The notes beneath the pieces are model-generated. The model searched no databases, was not told the DNA's origin, and saw only the letters and a list, made by a program, of their open reading frames with translations. Of a DNA stretch of 51,034 bases, positions 17,041 to 25,667 are shown in pieces. The position numbers and the translations under genes are program-made. Position 1 is the stretch's first letter. Every line of letters begins with the position of its first letter. The stretch is from Sphingomonas sp. (GTDB lineage Bacteria; Pseudomonadota; Alphaproteobacteria; Sphingomonadales; Sphingomonadaceae). The stretch lies in the NCBI RefSeq assembly GCF_026460985.1, contig NZ_JAPKNM010000072.1, positions 1 through 51,034 on the forward strand. The letters run 5' to 3'.

Positions 17041-18306
17041 TTACTCCGGCAACACCAGCCGTAATACCGTCGGCTCCGGCGCTTCCTCGCGCGGCAAGTC
17101 CCGGTTCGGCGGCAGCGTCGCCCAGGCGATCGCCACCCCGGAGCGATCCTCGATGGTGTTGAGCTGCATCCCCTTGGGCACCGCGATCCGCGCCGCCAGC
17201 CGATCCGCCAGGGTAACCCCCGGCCGCTCGCCGACCCGTGCCAGCGTCGCGCCGTCGAGCAGCAGGTCGATCGGCTTGCCGTCGCGCACCACCGGCACGC
17301 GCAGCTTATTCCCTTCCATCGTCGGCGCCGTGACCCGCAACCGGAAGTCGAGCGAGCCCATCCCGCCGAAGTCCCAGCGAAAGCCCTTCCAGTCGCTCGC
17401 CTGCGCCACCCGCCAGCCCTTCGCCTCGCGCCGAGCGACGAAGACCTGCGTGTTGCCGCCAGCATCGAACTTGTGGAACGCGATCACCGCCCGCCCGGCG
17501 GCATCGAACCCGATCGGCGTATTGTTGTTGATCATGCCCCTGCGCACCGGCACCGGATCGATCACCTCCGCGCCGCCCAGCCGGATCGGCAGGGGCAGGA
17601 GCGTTCCATCCGATCGCTCCCAGCGCACCAGGTCGCGGCTGCGCGCATAGGAAAGGTCGTGATTGGTCGCGGCATCCGGCGTGTCGCGCCATACCCAGCT
17701 CAGGTGGAACCAGCCGTCGGGGCCCGCCACCGGGCCGACGAAATAGGCGCTGCGCTTGCCCTCGCCATCGACGAGTGGTGCGTCGAGCAGTCGCTTCCAG
17801 CCGCCGTCGAGACGATTGTAGATCTCGCGCCCGCGTCCGCTGCCGCCGTCGCGATATTTGAAGATCAATCGTCCGGCAGCGTCCTTCAGGAAGACGGGGT
17901 AGGTCATGCTCCGCTCGGCGGCGGCATTGACCATCGCGGGCACCCGCGCCAGCGTCCGCACGTCGCCGGCATTGGTGGTGCGGAAATAGACGAGCGGATC
18001 GTTGTGCATGTTCGCGGCGACGTGGAGCCGGCCGTCCGCATCCACCGCCATCGCGATGCTGTTGTGGCTGTCCCAGCCCACCCAGCTCGGCAGCCGGGCA
18101 TAGATCCACCACGAAGAGCCGCGCGGGCGGCTGGCCACGCTCAGCTGGCGCGCGGAATCGTAATAGCCGACATAGATGTGGCTCTCGGTCACCACGAGCG
18201 CGAAGGGCACCTCGTGCCCCGCCCAGACGCGGTCGATCGCCTCCATCCGCTGCGCCGCCGCGGGCGCCGCACAGGTCAGCGCGAGCGGCGCCAGCAGCCG
18301 CAGCAT
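17041..18306 (-). CDS. exported BNR_4 beta-propeller protein, probable RG-related lyase or hydrolase
   Basis: Exported protein of 421 residues: signal peptide (MLRLLAPLALTCAAPAAA), then a BNR_4-type propeller with repeated blade motifs such as HIYVGYYDSARQLSVASR, DSHNSIAMAVDADGRLHVA and GWFHLSWVWRDT. The conserved GWDSHN and NMHNDPL segments carry His residues of the kind that form active sites in related propellers. Families with this fold include ulvan lyases PL24/PL25 and the GH145 rhamnohydrolase, so action on a rhamnose-uronate linkage is plausible, but no family can be fixed by eye. The ATG overlaps the GH105 stop as TGATG (a TTG one codon earlier is possible). Third gene of the GalDH-GH105 unit. 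Confidence 0.85.
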   Translation of the reverse strand: MLRLLAPLALTCAAPAAAQRMEAIDRVWAGHEVPFALVVTESHIYVGYYDSARQLSVASRPRGSSWWIYARLPSWVGWDSHNSIAMAVDADGRLHVAANMHNDPLVYFRTTNAGDVRTLARVPAMVNAAAERSMTYPVFLKDAAGRLIFKYRDGGSGRGREIYNRLDGGWKRLLDAPLVDGEGKRSAYFVGPVAGPDGWFHLSWVWRDTPDAATNHDLSYARSRDLVRWERSDGTLLPLPIRLGGAEVIDPVPVRRGMINNNTPIGFDAAGRAVIAFHKFDAGGNTQVFVARREAKGWRVAQASDWKGFRWDFGGMGSLDFRLRVTAPTMEGNKLRVPVVRDGKPIDLLLDGATLARVGERPGVTLADRLAARIAVPKGMQLNTIEDRSGVAIAWATLPPNRDLPREEAPEPTVLRLVLPE

Positions 18307-19460
18307 CAATCGAGCTTCAGGTCCGCGACCGCGGCCGCCGCGAGCAGGAAGCCGCCGACGCCGTAATATTGCGTGTCGGTGGCGAGCACCTGCTCGGGCC
18401 GGTCGCTGACCTGCTGCACCCAGCCGAGCCGTCCGTCGGGCTGGATCGCGCGCTGCAGCGCCGACCAGCCCTTGCGGATCGCCGGTTCATATTCGGCGCG
18501 CGATAGCAGCCCCGCCTTGACGCCCCAGGCCAGGCCAAAAGTGTAGAAGGCGGTGCCGCTCGATTCGGGAGGCGAATCCTCGGGCGCGAGCAGCGAGGGC
18601 GCCCAATAGCCGTCGGGCTTCTGCACCGCCTTCACCTTGCCCGCCATCTCGACGAACAAGGCCTCGAGCTTGCGCCGCTCGGGATCGCCCTTGGTCAGCT
18701 TGGGGATCATCAGCGCGAGCCCCGCGACCACCCAGCCATTGCCGCGGCTCCAGAACATCTTCCGGCCCTTGGCGTCGCGCCGGTCGAAGAAGCGGCTGTC
18801 GCGGTAGAAGAGCCGCTCGGCCGGATCGTAGAGGAAGTTGACCGTCGCCCAGATCTCGCGGATCGCATAGTCGCGATAGCGCCGGTCGCCGGTCTGGCGC
18901 GAGAGCTCGAGCATCGCCGGGGGCGCCATGAACAGCGCGTCGCACCAGCACCAGCGCTTGAGGCATTCGGTGGCGCCATAGCCGCCCTTCTCGGGCACGA
19001 CGAAGGCGAGCGTCACGCGCGGTGGGTTCGCCAGGACCTTGTCGAAGGTCCGGCGCACCGCCTGGAGCGCCTCGCTGCCCGCACCGTGCTTCGCGGCCCA
19101 GAGATAGCTCTGCGTGATCGCATGATCGTCGGCGAAGAAGGGGAGGCGGCCCGGCTGCCATTGATTGGCGCGGCCCATGGCGAGGATCGCGGCGGCGATG
19201 TCGGGCGGGGCGCCGTGATCGGCGAGCGCGGTCATGCCCACCCAGAACGCCGCCTGCTCCCAGGCGCGCGGGTTGCCGGTCTCGCCGCCCGCGCGGGAGA
19301 TGTGGCTGGTGTCGCTCATCCGCTGGAGCTGCCAGCGCGCCAGCCTGGTCGCCGCGTCGATCGCCGCTTGCGGGCTAGCGGCGGCGGGCTGCGCCATCGC
19401 GACGCCCGGCAGCGCACCGCCCAGGGCCAGCAGGAGCAGGGTGGCGGTGCGCAGCGACAT
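18306..19460 (-). CDS. GH105 unsaturated rhamnogalacturonyl hydrolase
   Basis: Exported (alpha/alpha)6-barrel enzyme of 384 residues that removes the unsaturated galacturonate left on RG oligosaccharides by PL11, freeing rhamnose-ended products. After a signal peptide (ending VAMAQ) come FFADDHAITQSYLW (Asp111/112), CLKRWCWCDALFMAPP with Asp174 as the likely catalytic acid, FWSRGNGWVVAGLA, and SSGTAFYTFGLAWG. The signal peptide is notable, since several characterised YteR-like enzymes are cytoplasmic; here the final cut seems to occur in the periplasm. It lies 13 bases after the galactose dehydrogenase gene and overlaps the BNR_4 gene. Confidence 0.95.
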   Translation of the reverse strand: MSLRTATLLLLALGGALPGVAMAQPAAASPQAAIDAATRLARWQLQRMSDTSHISRAGGETGNPRAWEQAAFWVGMTALADHGAPPDIAAAILAMGRANQWQPGRLPFFADDHAITQSYLWAAKHGAGSEALQAVRRTFDKVLANPPRVTLAFVVPEKGGYGATECLKRWCWCDALFMAPPAMLELSRQTGDRRYRDYAIREIWATVNFLYDPAERLFYRDSRFFDRRDAKGRKMFWSRGNGWVVAGLALMIPKLTKGDPERRKLEALFVEMAGKVKAVQKPDGYWAPSLLAPEDSPPESSGTAFYTFGLAWGVKAGLLSRAEYEPAIRKGWSALQRAIQPDGRLGWVQQVSDRPEQVLATDTQYYGVGGFLLAAAAVADLKLD

Positions 19461-19473
19461 CCGGGGCGTCTCC

Positions 19474-20412
19474 CTAGAAGGCGAAAGGCGCCGTCACACG
19501 CCGCTCGGCCATCATGAAGGCGTCCGCGACGATCTGCAGCGGACGGACGTCGACGTCGCTTTCGCCGGCCGCGACCAGTTCGGCGAAGCGCGCATAGAGC
19601 CGCGGATATTCGCGATCGGGCGCCTTCTGCTCCTCGGCGCCGGGAAGCTGAAGGATGCTGCCGCCCATGCCGAGCCGCAAGGTGCCGGCATCGGTGTCGA
19701 TCTCGATGTCCCAGGTCTGCGGACCGGTCTGGAGGAAGTCGAACACGACGTCGACGCGCGCATCGCCGCTGCGCATCTTGAGCTCGGCGGCGAGCGGGGA
19801 GGCGCGTCCCTCGGGCACTTCCATCCAGGCCGAATCGAGCAGCATCGGATCGGGCAGGATCTTGGTCGCGATCGAGAGCGCGTTGATGCCGGGATCGAAC
19901 ACGCCGAAGCCGCCCGCGGCGAGGATCCATTCCTGCCCCGGATGCCAGCGGCGAATGTCCTCGCGCCAGGTGATCCGCACCGCGTCGATGCGCTTGCCCG
20001 CGAGCCAGGCCTTGGCGGGCTCGACCCCCGCCGCCTCGCGCGAGTGCCAGGTGGTGAAGAGGACGACGCCCTTGGCCCTGGCGCGGTCGGCCAAAGCGGC
20101 GATCTCGGTCAGCGTGGTCGCCGGCGGCTTTTCGAGCATCACGTGCAGCCCGGCGTCGATCGCGATGGCCGCCTGCTCGTAGCGCCCGTCGGGGGGCGTG
20201 CAGAGCGAGACCGCGTCGAGCGCGTGCCCGCCCGCGATCATCGTGCCGATGTCGTGATAGCCGGCGACGCCATCGAGCGTGGCATGGCGGCTGGCGGTCG
20301 CCACCAGCTCGAAACGGCCGTCCGCCGCCAGGGCGGGGAGGTGCTGGTCCCGTGCGATCTTGCCGATCCCCACCAGCCCCAACCGAATCCGCCGCGTCCC
20401 GCTCTCCGTCAT
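19474..20412 (-). CDS. D-galactose / L-arabinose 1-dehydrogenase (Gfo/Idh/MocA)
   Basis: Cytoplasmic NAD(P)-dependent oxidoreductase of 312 residues. Rossmann start GLVGIGKIARDQHLPAL, DAVSLCTPP, LEKPPATTL with the catalytic Lys, TTWHSREA and WREDIRRWHPGQEWI followed by GFGVFDPGINALSI match the pseudomonad galactose dehydrogenase family along the whole length. Such enzymes oxidise D-galactose and often L-arabinose to the aldonolactone, which are the two side-chain sugars of RG-I. It feeds the dehydratase transcribed divergently at 20,545. First gene of the minus-strand unit. Confidence 0.92.
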   Translation of the reverse strand: MTESGTRRIRLGLVGIGKIARDQHLPALAADGRFELVATASRHATLDGVAGYHDIGTMIAGGHALDAVSLCTPPDGRYEQAAIAIDAGLHVMLEKPPATTLTEIAALADRARAKGVVLFTTWHSREAAGVEPAKAWLAGKRIDAVRITWREDIRRWHPGQEWILAAGGFGVFDPGINALSIATKILPDPMLLDSAWMEVPEGRASPLAAELKMRSGDARVDVVFDFLQTGPQTWDIEIDTDAGTLRLGMGGSILQLPGAEEQKAPDREYPRLYARFAELVAAGESDVDVRPLQIVADAFMMAERRVTAPFAF

Positions 20413-20544
20413 CCTCGTAACTTTCCTTTTATAAGATATATATGCTTCCTATTGCCGCGCACTGCCGGTATCAAGCCCGCACGACGCTGCCGGCGCCAAC
20501 AAAACGGCGCCGGGGCACAAAGCAATTACCCACCGGAGAGGTGA
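20413..20544. promoter_or_regulatory. divergent control region with leader hairpin
   Basis: Interval of 132 bases between the galactose dehydrogenase and dehydratase genes. An AT-rich stretch (TATAAGATATATATGC near 20432) probably contains the promoters. A perfect 8-base stem, CCGGCGCC (20490-20497) and GGCGCCGG (20506-20513) around AACAAAAC, follows in the leader of the dehydratase; no T-run follows it, so a plain terminator is unlikely. The dehydratase has a good ribosome-binding site (GGAGAGGTGA). Confidence 0.45.
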
Positions 20545-22350
20545 ATGAGCGACGCGGATAACGGTTCGAACGGCGGGCGACCGCCTCTGAGGTCGCGCGC
20601 CTGGTTCGACAACCCCGCCAATCCCGACATGACCGCGCTCTATGTCGAGCGCTATCTCAACTTCGGAATCAGCCTCGAGGAGATCCAGTCGGGCAAGCCG
20701 ATCATCGGCATCGCGCAGACCGGCAGCGACCTCTCCCCCTGCAACCGCCACCATCTCGAGCTCGCCAAGCGCGTGCGCGAGGGCATCCGCGACGCGGGCG
20801 GCATCGCGCTCGAATTCGGCACGCACCCGATCCAGGAGACCGGCAAGCGCCCGACCGCAGGGCTCGATCGCAACCTGCAATATCTGAGCCTGGTCGAGGC
20901 GATCTATGGCTATCCGATGGACGGCGTCGTCCTGACGATCGGCTGCGACAAGACCACGCCCGCCTGCCTGATGGCGGCGGCCACGGTGAACATCCCGTCG
21001 ATCGCATTGTCGGTGGGGCCGATGCTCAACGGCTGGTTCAAGGGCGAGCGCACGGGTTCGGGCACGATCGTGTGGAAGGCGCGCGAGATGCTCGCGGCGG
21101 GCGAGATCGACTATCAGGGCTTCCTCAAGCTCGTCGCCTCCTCGGCGCCGTCGACCGGCTGGTGCAACACCATGGGCACCGCGACGACGATGAACTCGCT
21201 GTGCGAGGCGCTCGGCATGTCGCTGCCCGGATCGGCGGCGATCCCGGCACCCTATCGCGACCGGCAGGAGAATGCCTATCGCACCGGTCTCCAGATCGTC
21301 GAGATGGTCCATGCCGACCGCAAGCCTTCGGACGTGCTGACCCGCACCGCCTTCATGAACGCGATCAGGGTCAATTCGGCGATCGGTGGCTCGACCAATG
21401 CGCCGATCCACTTGAACGCGATCGCGCGCCATATCGGGGTCGAGCTGAGCCTTGCCGACTGGGAAGAGCATGGCTCGGACATTCCTCTGGTGGTGAACCT
21501 CCAGCCCGCCGGCGAGTATCTTGGCGAGGATTTCTATCGCGCCGGCGGCGTTCCCGCGGTGATGGGGCAATTGCTCCGCGCCGGGCTGATCGACGGCAGT
21601 GCGCTCACCGTCAACGGCAAGAGCGTCGCCGACAATGTGGCGACCGCCGAGAGCGAGGACCCCGACGTGATCTTCCCGCTCGACGCGCCGATGAAGCCCG
21701 CCGCGGGGCTCACCGTCCTGTCGGGCAATCTGTTCGACAATGCAGTGATGAAGCTCAGCGTGATCTCGGACGAGTTCCGCAGCCGCTATCTCAGCAATCC
21801 GGACGATCCCGAGGCGTTCGAAGGCGTCGCGGTCGTGTTCGACGGCCCCGAGGACTATCACCACCGCATCGACGACCCTTCGGTCGGCATCGACACCCAT
21901 TCGATCCTGATCATGCGAGGCGCCGGCCCGGTCGGCTATCCCGGCGGCGCCGAGGTCGTGAACATGCGCCCACCCACGGCGCTGATCCAGGCCGGCGTCC
22001 ATGCCTTGCCTTGCCTCGGCGACGGCCGCCAGTCGGGCACCAGCGGGTCGCCTTCGATCCTCAACGCGGCGCCCGAAGCCGCGGTCGGCGGCGGGCTCGC
22101 GCTGGTCCAGACCGGCGATCGCATCCGCATCGACCTGGGCAAGCGTACCGCCGACATGCTCGTCGACGATGCCGAAATAGCGCGGCGCCGCGAAGCGCTC
22201 GCCGTGGATTACGTGCCCGAGGCGCAGACGCCATGGCAGGAGATCCATCGCAATCTGGTCGGCCAGTTCGATACCGGCGCGGTGCTCGAGAACGCGGTCA
22301 AATATCAGCGCATCGCCCAGACGAAGGGCATTCCCCGCGACAGCCACTGA
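20545..22350 (+). CDS. sugar-acid dehydratase, IlvD/Edd family (XylD/arabinonate type)
   Basis: Iron-sulfur dehydratase of 601 residues that would convert D-galactonate, L-arabinonate or D-xylonate to the 2-keto-3-deoxy acid. It resembles Caulobacter XylD along its length: [18 protein letters not shown] at the N-terminus, [25 protein letters not shown] and [12 protein letters not shown] with the cluster cysteines, [23 protein letters not shown] loop ([18 protein letters not shown]) and [16 protein letters not shown]. Substrate cannot be fixed by eye; the neighbouring galactose/arabinose dehydrogenase and the KDGal kinase and aldolase at 30,311-31,803 favour galactonate, arabinonate or both. 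Starts the operon with galM, GH-A and GH43. Confidence 0.92.
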   Translation: MSDADNGSNGGRPPLRSRAWFDNPANPDMTALYVERYLNFGISLEEIQSGKPIIGIAQTGSDLSPCNRHHLELAKRVREGIRDAGGIALEFGTHPIQETGKRPTAGLDRNLQYLSLVEAIYGYPMDGVVLTIGCDKTTPACLMAAATVNIPSIALSVGPMLNGWFKGERTGSGTIVWKAREMLAAGEIDYQGFLKLVASSAPSTGWCNTMGTATTMNSLCEALGMSLPGSAAIPAPYRDRQENAYRTGLQIVEMVHADRKPSDVLTRTAFMNAIRVNSAIGGSTNAPIHLNAIARHIGVELSLADWEEHGSDIPLVVNLQPAGEYLGEDFYRAGGVPAVMGQLLRAGLIDGSALTVNGKSVADNVATAESEDPDVIFPLDAPMKPAAGLTVLSGNLFDNAVMKLSVISDEFRSRYLSNPDDPEAFEGVAVVFDGPEDYHHRIDDPSVGIDTHSILIMRGAGPVGYPGGAEVVNMRPPTALIQAGVHALPCLGDGRQSGTSGSPSILNAAPEAAVGGGLALVQTGDRIRIDLGKRTADMLVDDAEIARRREALAVDYVPEAQTPWQEIHRNLVGQFDTGAVLENAVKYQRIAQTKGIPRDSH

Positions 22351-22387
22351 TGCGACACTGACACGACAAAATGGAGAGGGAGAGAGA

Positions 22388-23536
22388 ATGAAGACGATCG
22401 CAGCTCTGGGAGTTCTGGCCGCCATGGCAATCGCCGCGCCCGCCGCCGATGCCGCCACCGCCAAGCGCGGGACCTTCGGCAAGCTGCCCGACGGCCGCAC
22501 GGTCGATTCGGTGCTGCTCACCAACAATCGCGGCGTCTCGGCCAACATCATCGCCTATGGCGCGTCGATCCAGTCGCTGGTGATGCCCGATCGCGTGGGG
22601 AAGAAGGCCGATATCGCCCTCGGCCATGAGAGCATGGAGGGCTATCTCAAATTCCCCAATTTCATCGGCTCGACCGTCGGCCGCTTCGCCAACCGGATCA
22701 ACGCCGGGCGCTTCACGCTGAACGGCCAGACCTATCAGACCCCGCTCAACGACACCACCAATTCGCTCCATGGCGGCTCGATGGGCTTCGACAAGGTGCT
22801 GTGGGACGTCGTCTCGGTGAAGGACGGCCCGACCGCGTCGGTGACCCTGCGTTACGTCAGCCCGGACGGCGATCAGGGCTATCCCGGCAAGCTGACCGTC
22901 GACGCGACCTATTCGCTCGACGAAGCCAATAACCTGACGATCGAGTACACCGCCACCACCGACAAGGAGACGATCGTCAACGTCACGAACCACGCATATT
23001 GGAACCTGTCGGGCGAGGGCTCGTCGAACGGCGCGATGGGGCACGTCGTCACGATTCCGGCGAACACCTATACGCCGGTCAACGAGACGCTGATCCCCAC
23101 CGGCGAGCTGCGCCCGGTCACCGGCACCGTGTTCGATTTCCGCAAGCCCCGCGTGATCAACGATCGCGTCCGTGACGCCAGCGAGCAGCAGATCGCCTAT
23201 GGCCGCGGCTACGATCATAACTGGGTCGTCGGCAGCGCGGTCACCAAGACCCAGCATCTGATGGCGAAGGTCTCCGATCCCGCCTCGGGCCGCAGCTTCG
23301 AGCTCTGGTCGAACCAGCCGGGGCTGCAATTCTATTCGGGCAATTTTCTCAACGGCACCTTCTCGGGCAAGGCGAAGAAGATCTATCGCGGCGGCGACGC
23401 GATCGTGATGGAGCCGCAGATCTTCCCCGACGCGATCAACCAGAAGGGCTTCCCCGAGGCGCGGCTGCAGCCCGGCCAGACCTATCGCAACATCATGACC
23501 TATAAGCTGAGCAGCGGCGCGCCCGCCCGGCGCTGA
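22388..23536 (+). CDS. galM: exported aldose 1-epimerase (galactose mutarotase)
   Basis: GalM-fold mutarotase of 382 residues with a clear signal peptide (MKTIAALGVLAAMAIAAPAADA), so it acts in the periplasm on sugars freed from side chains. Family motifs: SLVMPDRVGKKADIALG, FIGSTVGRFANRI (substrate-binding Arg), NSLHGGSMGFDKVLWD (His), NVTNHAYWNLSG (second His), and DHNWVVG (Asp). The catalytic Glu is expected in IVMEPQIFPD near the C-terminus. The gene begins 37 bases after the dehydratase with GGAGAGGGAGAGA upstream and is followed 17 bases later by the GH-A gene. Confidence 0.94.
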   Translation: MKTIAALGVLAAMAIAAPAADAATAKRGTFGKLPDGRTVDSVLLTNNRGVSANIIAYGASIQSLVMPDRVGKKADIALGHESMEGYLKFPNFIGSTVGRFANRINAGRFTLNGQTYQTPLNDTTNSLHGGSMGFDKVLWDVVSVKDGPTASVTLRYVSPDGDQGYPGKLTVDATYSLDEANNLTIEYTATTDKETIVNVTNHAYWNLSGEGSSNGAMGHVVTIPANTYTPVNETLIPTGELRPVTGTVFDFRKPRVINDRVRDASEQQIAYGRGYDHNWVVGSAVTKTQHLMAKVSDPASGRSFELWSNQPGLQFYSGNFLNGTFSGKAKKIYRGGDAIVMEPQIFPDAINQKGFPEARLQPGQTYRNIMTYKLSSGAPARR

Positions 23537-23553
23537 TCGCAGGGAGCCCGCAC

Positions 23554-24699
23554 ATGATCCGTCGCAGCTTCCTTCTCGCTGCCACGGCGCTCGTCCTCGT
23601 CGGGGGCATCGCCCCCGCCGAGGCGCGCGACCAGTGGAGCAAGGCCCAAGCCCATGCCTGGCACGCGAAGCAGCCCTGGCTAGTCGGCGCCAACTACACG
23701 CCGGCATCGGCGATCAACCAGCTCGAGATGTGGCAGGCGGAGACCTGGGACCCGGCGACGATCGACAGGGAGCTCGCGCTCGCCGAGTCGATCGGCATGA
23801 ACACGATGCGCGTGTTCGTCCACAACCTGCTCTGGGAGAACGATCCCGAGGGCCTCAAGCGGCGGATGGACGAATTCCTCGCCATCGCCGCAAAGCACAG
23901 GATCCGTCCGCTCTTCGTGCTGTTCGACAGCTGCTGGGATCCCGACCCGGTCGCGGGTCCGCAGCGCCCGCCGATCCCCGGGGTCCATAATTCGGGCTGG
24001 GTCCAGGGCCCCGGCGCGGCGCGGCTCAAGGATGCGAGCCAGTACGGCAAATTCGAATCCTATGTGAAAGACGTCGTAGGCCGCTTCGCCAAGGACGATC
24101 GCGTCCTCGGCTGGGACCTGTGGAACGAGCCCAACAATGGCGGCGGCGGCAACTACAAGCCGACGCCCGACAAGAACAAATATGTCGCGCTGCTGCTGCC
24201 GCAGATCTTCACCTGGGCGCGCTCGGTCGACCCGGTCCAGCCGCTCACCTCGGGCGTGTGGATCGGCGACCATTGGGACGACCAGGCCAGGCTCGACGCG
24301 GTCGAGAAGACCCAGATCGCCCAGTCGGACATATTGAGCTTCCACGACTATAACTGGCCCGAGAAGTTCGACGAGCGCGCCAGGCAGATGCTGAGCTATG
24401 GCCGTCCGGTCTGGTGCACCGAGTACATGGCACGCGGCAACGGCTCGACCTTCGACGGCTCGCTGCCGATCGCGAAGAAATACGATATCGCGATGTTCAA
24501 CTGGGGCTTCGTCGACGGCAAGACCCAGACGCGGTTGCCATGGGACAGCTGGAAGAAGCCCTATACCTGGGACGAGCCGACGATCTGGTTCCACGAGGTG
24601 TTCCGCGCCGACGGCAAGCCCTATCGCCAGGCCGAGGTCGACCTGATCAAGCGCCTCGCCACATCGCCCAAGGGCGTGGTCCCCGCCGCGGGGAAGTGA
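23554..24699 (+). CDS. clan GH-A glycoside hydrolase (GH5-like), substrate unknown
   Basis: Exported hydrolase of 381 residues: signal peptide (MIRRSFLLAATALVLVGGIAPAEA), then a TIM barrel with GANYTPASAINQLEMWQAET, MNTMRVFVHNLLWE, LGWDLWNEPNN with acid/base Glu192, DILSFHDYNWPE, and VWCTEYMARG with nucleophile Glu290. The spacing of the two Glu residues and the NEP motif are those of retaining clan GH-A enzymes; general annotation would be cellulase-like or 1,4-beta-xylanase-like. In this operon a galactan, arabinogalactan or mannan-type beta-linkage is more likely than cellulose. It overlaps the GH43 start by one base (TGATG). Confidence 0.85.
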   Translation: MIRRSFLLAATALVLVGGIAPAEARDQWSKAQAHAWHAKQPWLVGANYTPASAINQLEMWQAETWDPATIDRELALAESIGMNTMRVFVHNLLWENDPEGLKRRMDEFLAIAAKHRIRPLFVLFDSCWDPDPVAGPQRPPIPGVHNSGWVQGPGAARLKDASQYGKFESYVKDVVGRFAKDDRVLGWDLWNEPNNGGGGNYKPTPDKNKYVALLLPQIFTWARSVDPVQPLTSGVWIGDHWDDQARLDAVEKTQIAQSDILSFHDYNWPEKFDERARQMLSYGRPVWCTEYMARGNGSTFDGSLPIAKKYDIAMFNWGFVDGKTQTRLPWDSWKKPYTWDEPTIWFHEVFRADGKPYRQAEVDLIKRLATSPKGVVPAAGK

Positions 24700-25607
24700 T
24701 GCGCGCGGCGCTGCTGCTCGGGGCGCTGCTGGCGGGGATCCCGCCGGCAGCGTCCGCGCAGTCGGTCTTCGCCGGCGCTGATCCCGATATGGAAGCGGCT
24801 GAGGGGCGCTACTGGATCTACCCGACCGGCGGTGGGGTGCTCGCCGCCTGGTCCTCGTCCGACAGGGTCGCGTGGACGCGCGGCGAAACGTTGCTCCGGC
24901 TAGAGGACATCAGCTGGATCGACGATGATCGCGCCCCGCGCCACCATCTCTGGGCGCCGGACATGGTCCAGGCGAAGGGCGGCTGGTACCTCTATTATTC
25001 GGTCGGCCCGCAGAACCCGACCCCGAGCCGCATCGGCGTGGCGGTGTGCAAGGGGCCGGCGGGTCCCTGCACCGACAGCGGCAAGCCGCTGATCACGGGG
25101 GGCGAGGGGTTCGAGGCGATCGATCCGGCGGTCTTCGTCGATCCGAAGAGCGGGACGCCCTATCTCTATGCCGGCGGCAGCGCGGGCGCGACGCTGCGGG
25201 TCTGGGTGCTCAGGCCCGACATGCTCGGCGTGGACCGCGAAGTGAAGGTCGAGACGCCGCCCGGCTTCACCGAAGGCGCGTTCATGCACGTTCGGAACGG
25301 CGTCCATTATCTGTCCTGGTCGTCGGGGAGGTGGGACAGCTCCTCCTATCAGGTCCATTATGCCGTCGCGTCCTCGCCGACCGGCCCGTGGCGCCATGGC
25401 GGGCCGCTGCTCGTCGGCGACCGGCACTATCGCGGCCCCGGCCACCACGCCTTCTTCGAGGATCCGAAGGACGGCACCTGGTACATCGCCTATCATCGCT
25501 GGGAGGGGCAGGAAGGCGACGGCCCCTATCGCGGCGAGCGCCGCATCGCGATCCAGAAGATCGCGTACGGCGCCGACGGCGCGATCCTGCCGATCCGGAT
25601 GCGATGA
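24699..25607 (+). CDS. GH43-like beta-propeller glycosidase
   Basis: Exported family 43-type glycosidase of 302 residues, expected to release L-arabinose or D-galactose from side chains. Signal peptide (MRAALLLGALLAGIPPAASA), catalytic base in FAGADPDMEAAEGRYW (Asp28 or Asp30), WAPDMVQAKGGWYLYYS, the pKa-modulating Asp in EAIDPAVFVDPKSG, and the general acid in PGFTEGAFMHVRNGVHYLSW; YRGPGHHAFFEDPKDGTWY is the late GH43 His-rich loop. The ATG overlaps the previous stop (TGATG); the frame is open for 95 codons upstream, but that part shadows the GH-A gene. A bidirectional terminator follows. Confidence 0.92.
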   Translation: MRAALLLGALLAGIPPAASAQSVFAGADPDMEAAEGRYWIYPTGGGVLAAWSSSDRVAWTRGETLLRLEDISWIDDDRAPRHHLWAPDMVQAKGGWYLYYSVGPQNPTPSRIGVAVCKGPAGPCTDSGKPLITGGEGFEAIDPAVFVDPKSGTPYLYAGGSAGATLRVWVLRPDMLGVDREVKVETPPGFTEGAFMHVRNGVHYLSWSSGRWDSSSYQVHYAVASSPTGPWRHGGPLLVGDRHYRGPGHHAFFEDPKDGTWYIAYHRWEGQEGDGPYRGERRIAIQKIAYGADGAILPIRMR

Positions 25608-25612
25608 AAGGG

Positions 25613-25646
25613 AAGGGGCGCCGCGGCATCTGCCACGGCGCCCCTT
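25613..25646. terminator. bidirectional terminator between GH43 and chemoreceptor genes
   Basis: AAGGGGCGCCG (25613-25623) pairs with CGGCGCCCCTT (25636-25646), with a further GGC/GCC inside around a four-base loop. It is followed by CTTTG on the plus strand and CCTTTC on the minus strand. It lies 5 bases after the GH43 stop and 21 bases past the convergent chemoreceptor stop. Confidence 0.85.
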
Positions 25647-25667
25647 CTTTGCAGTTGGTGGCTGTTC

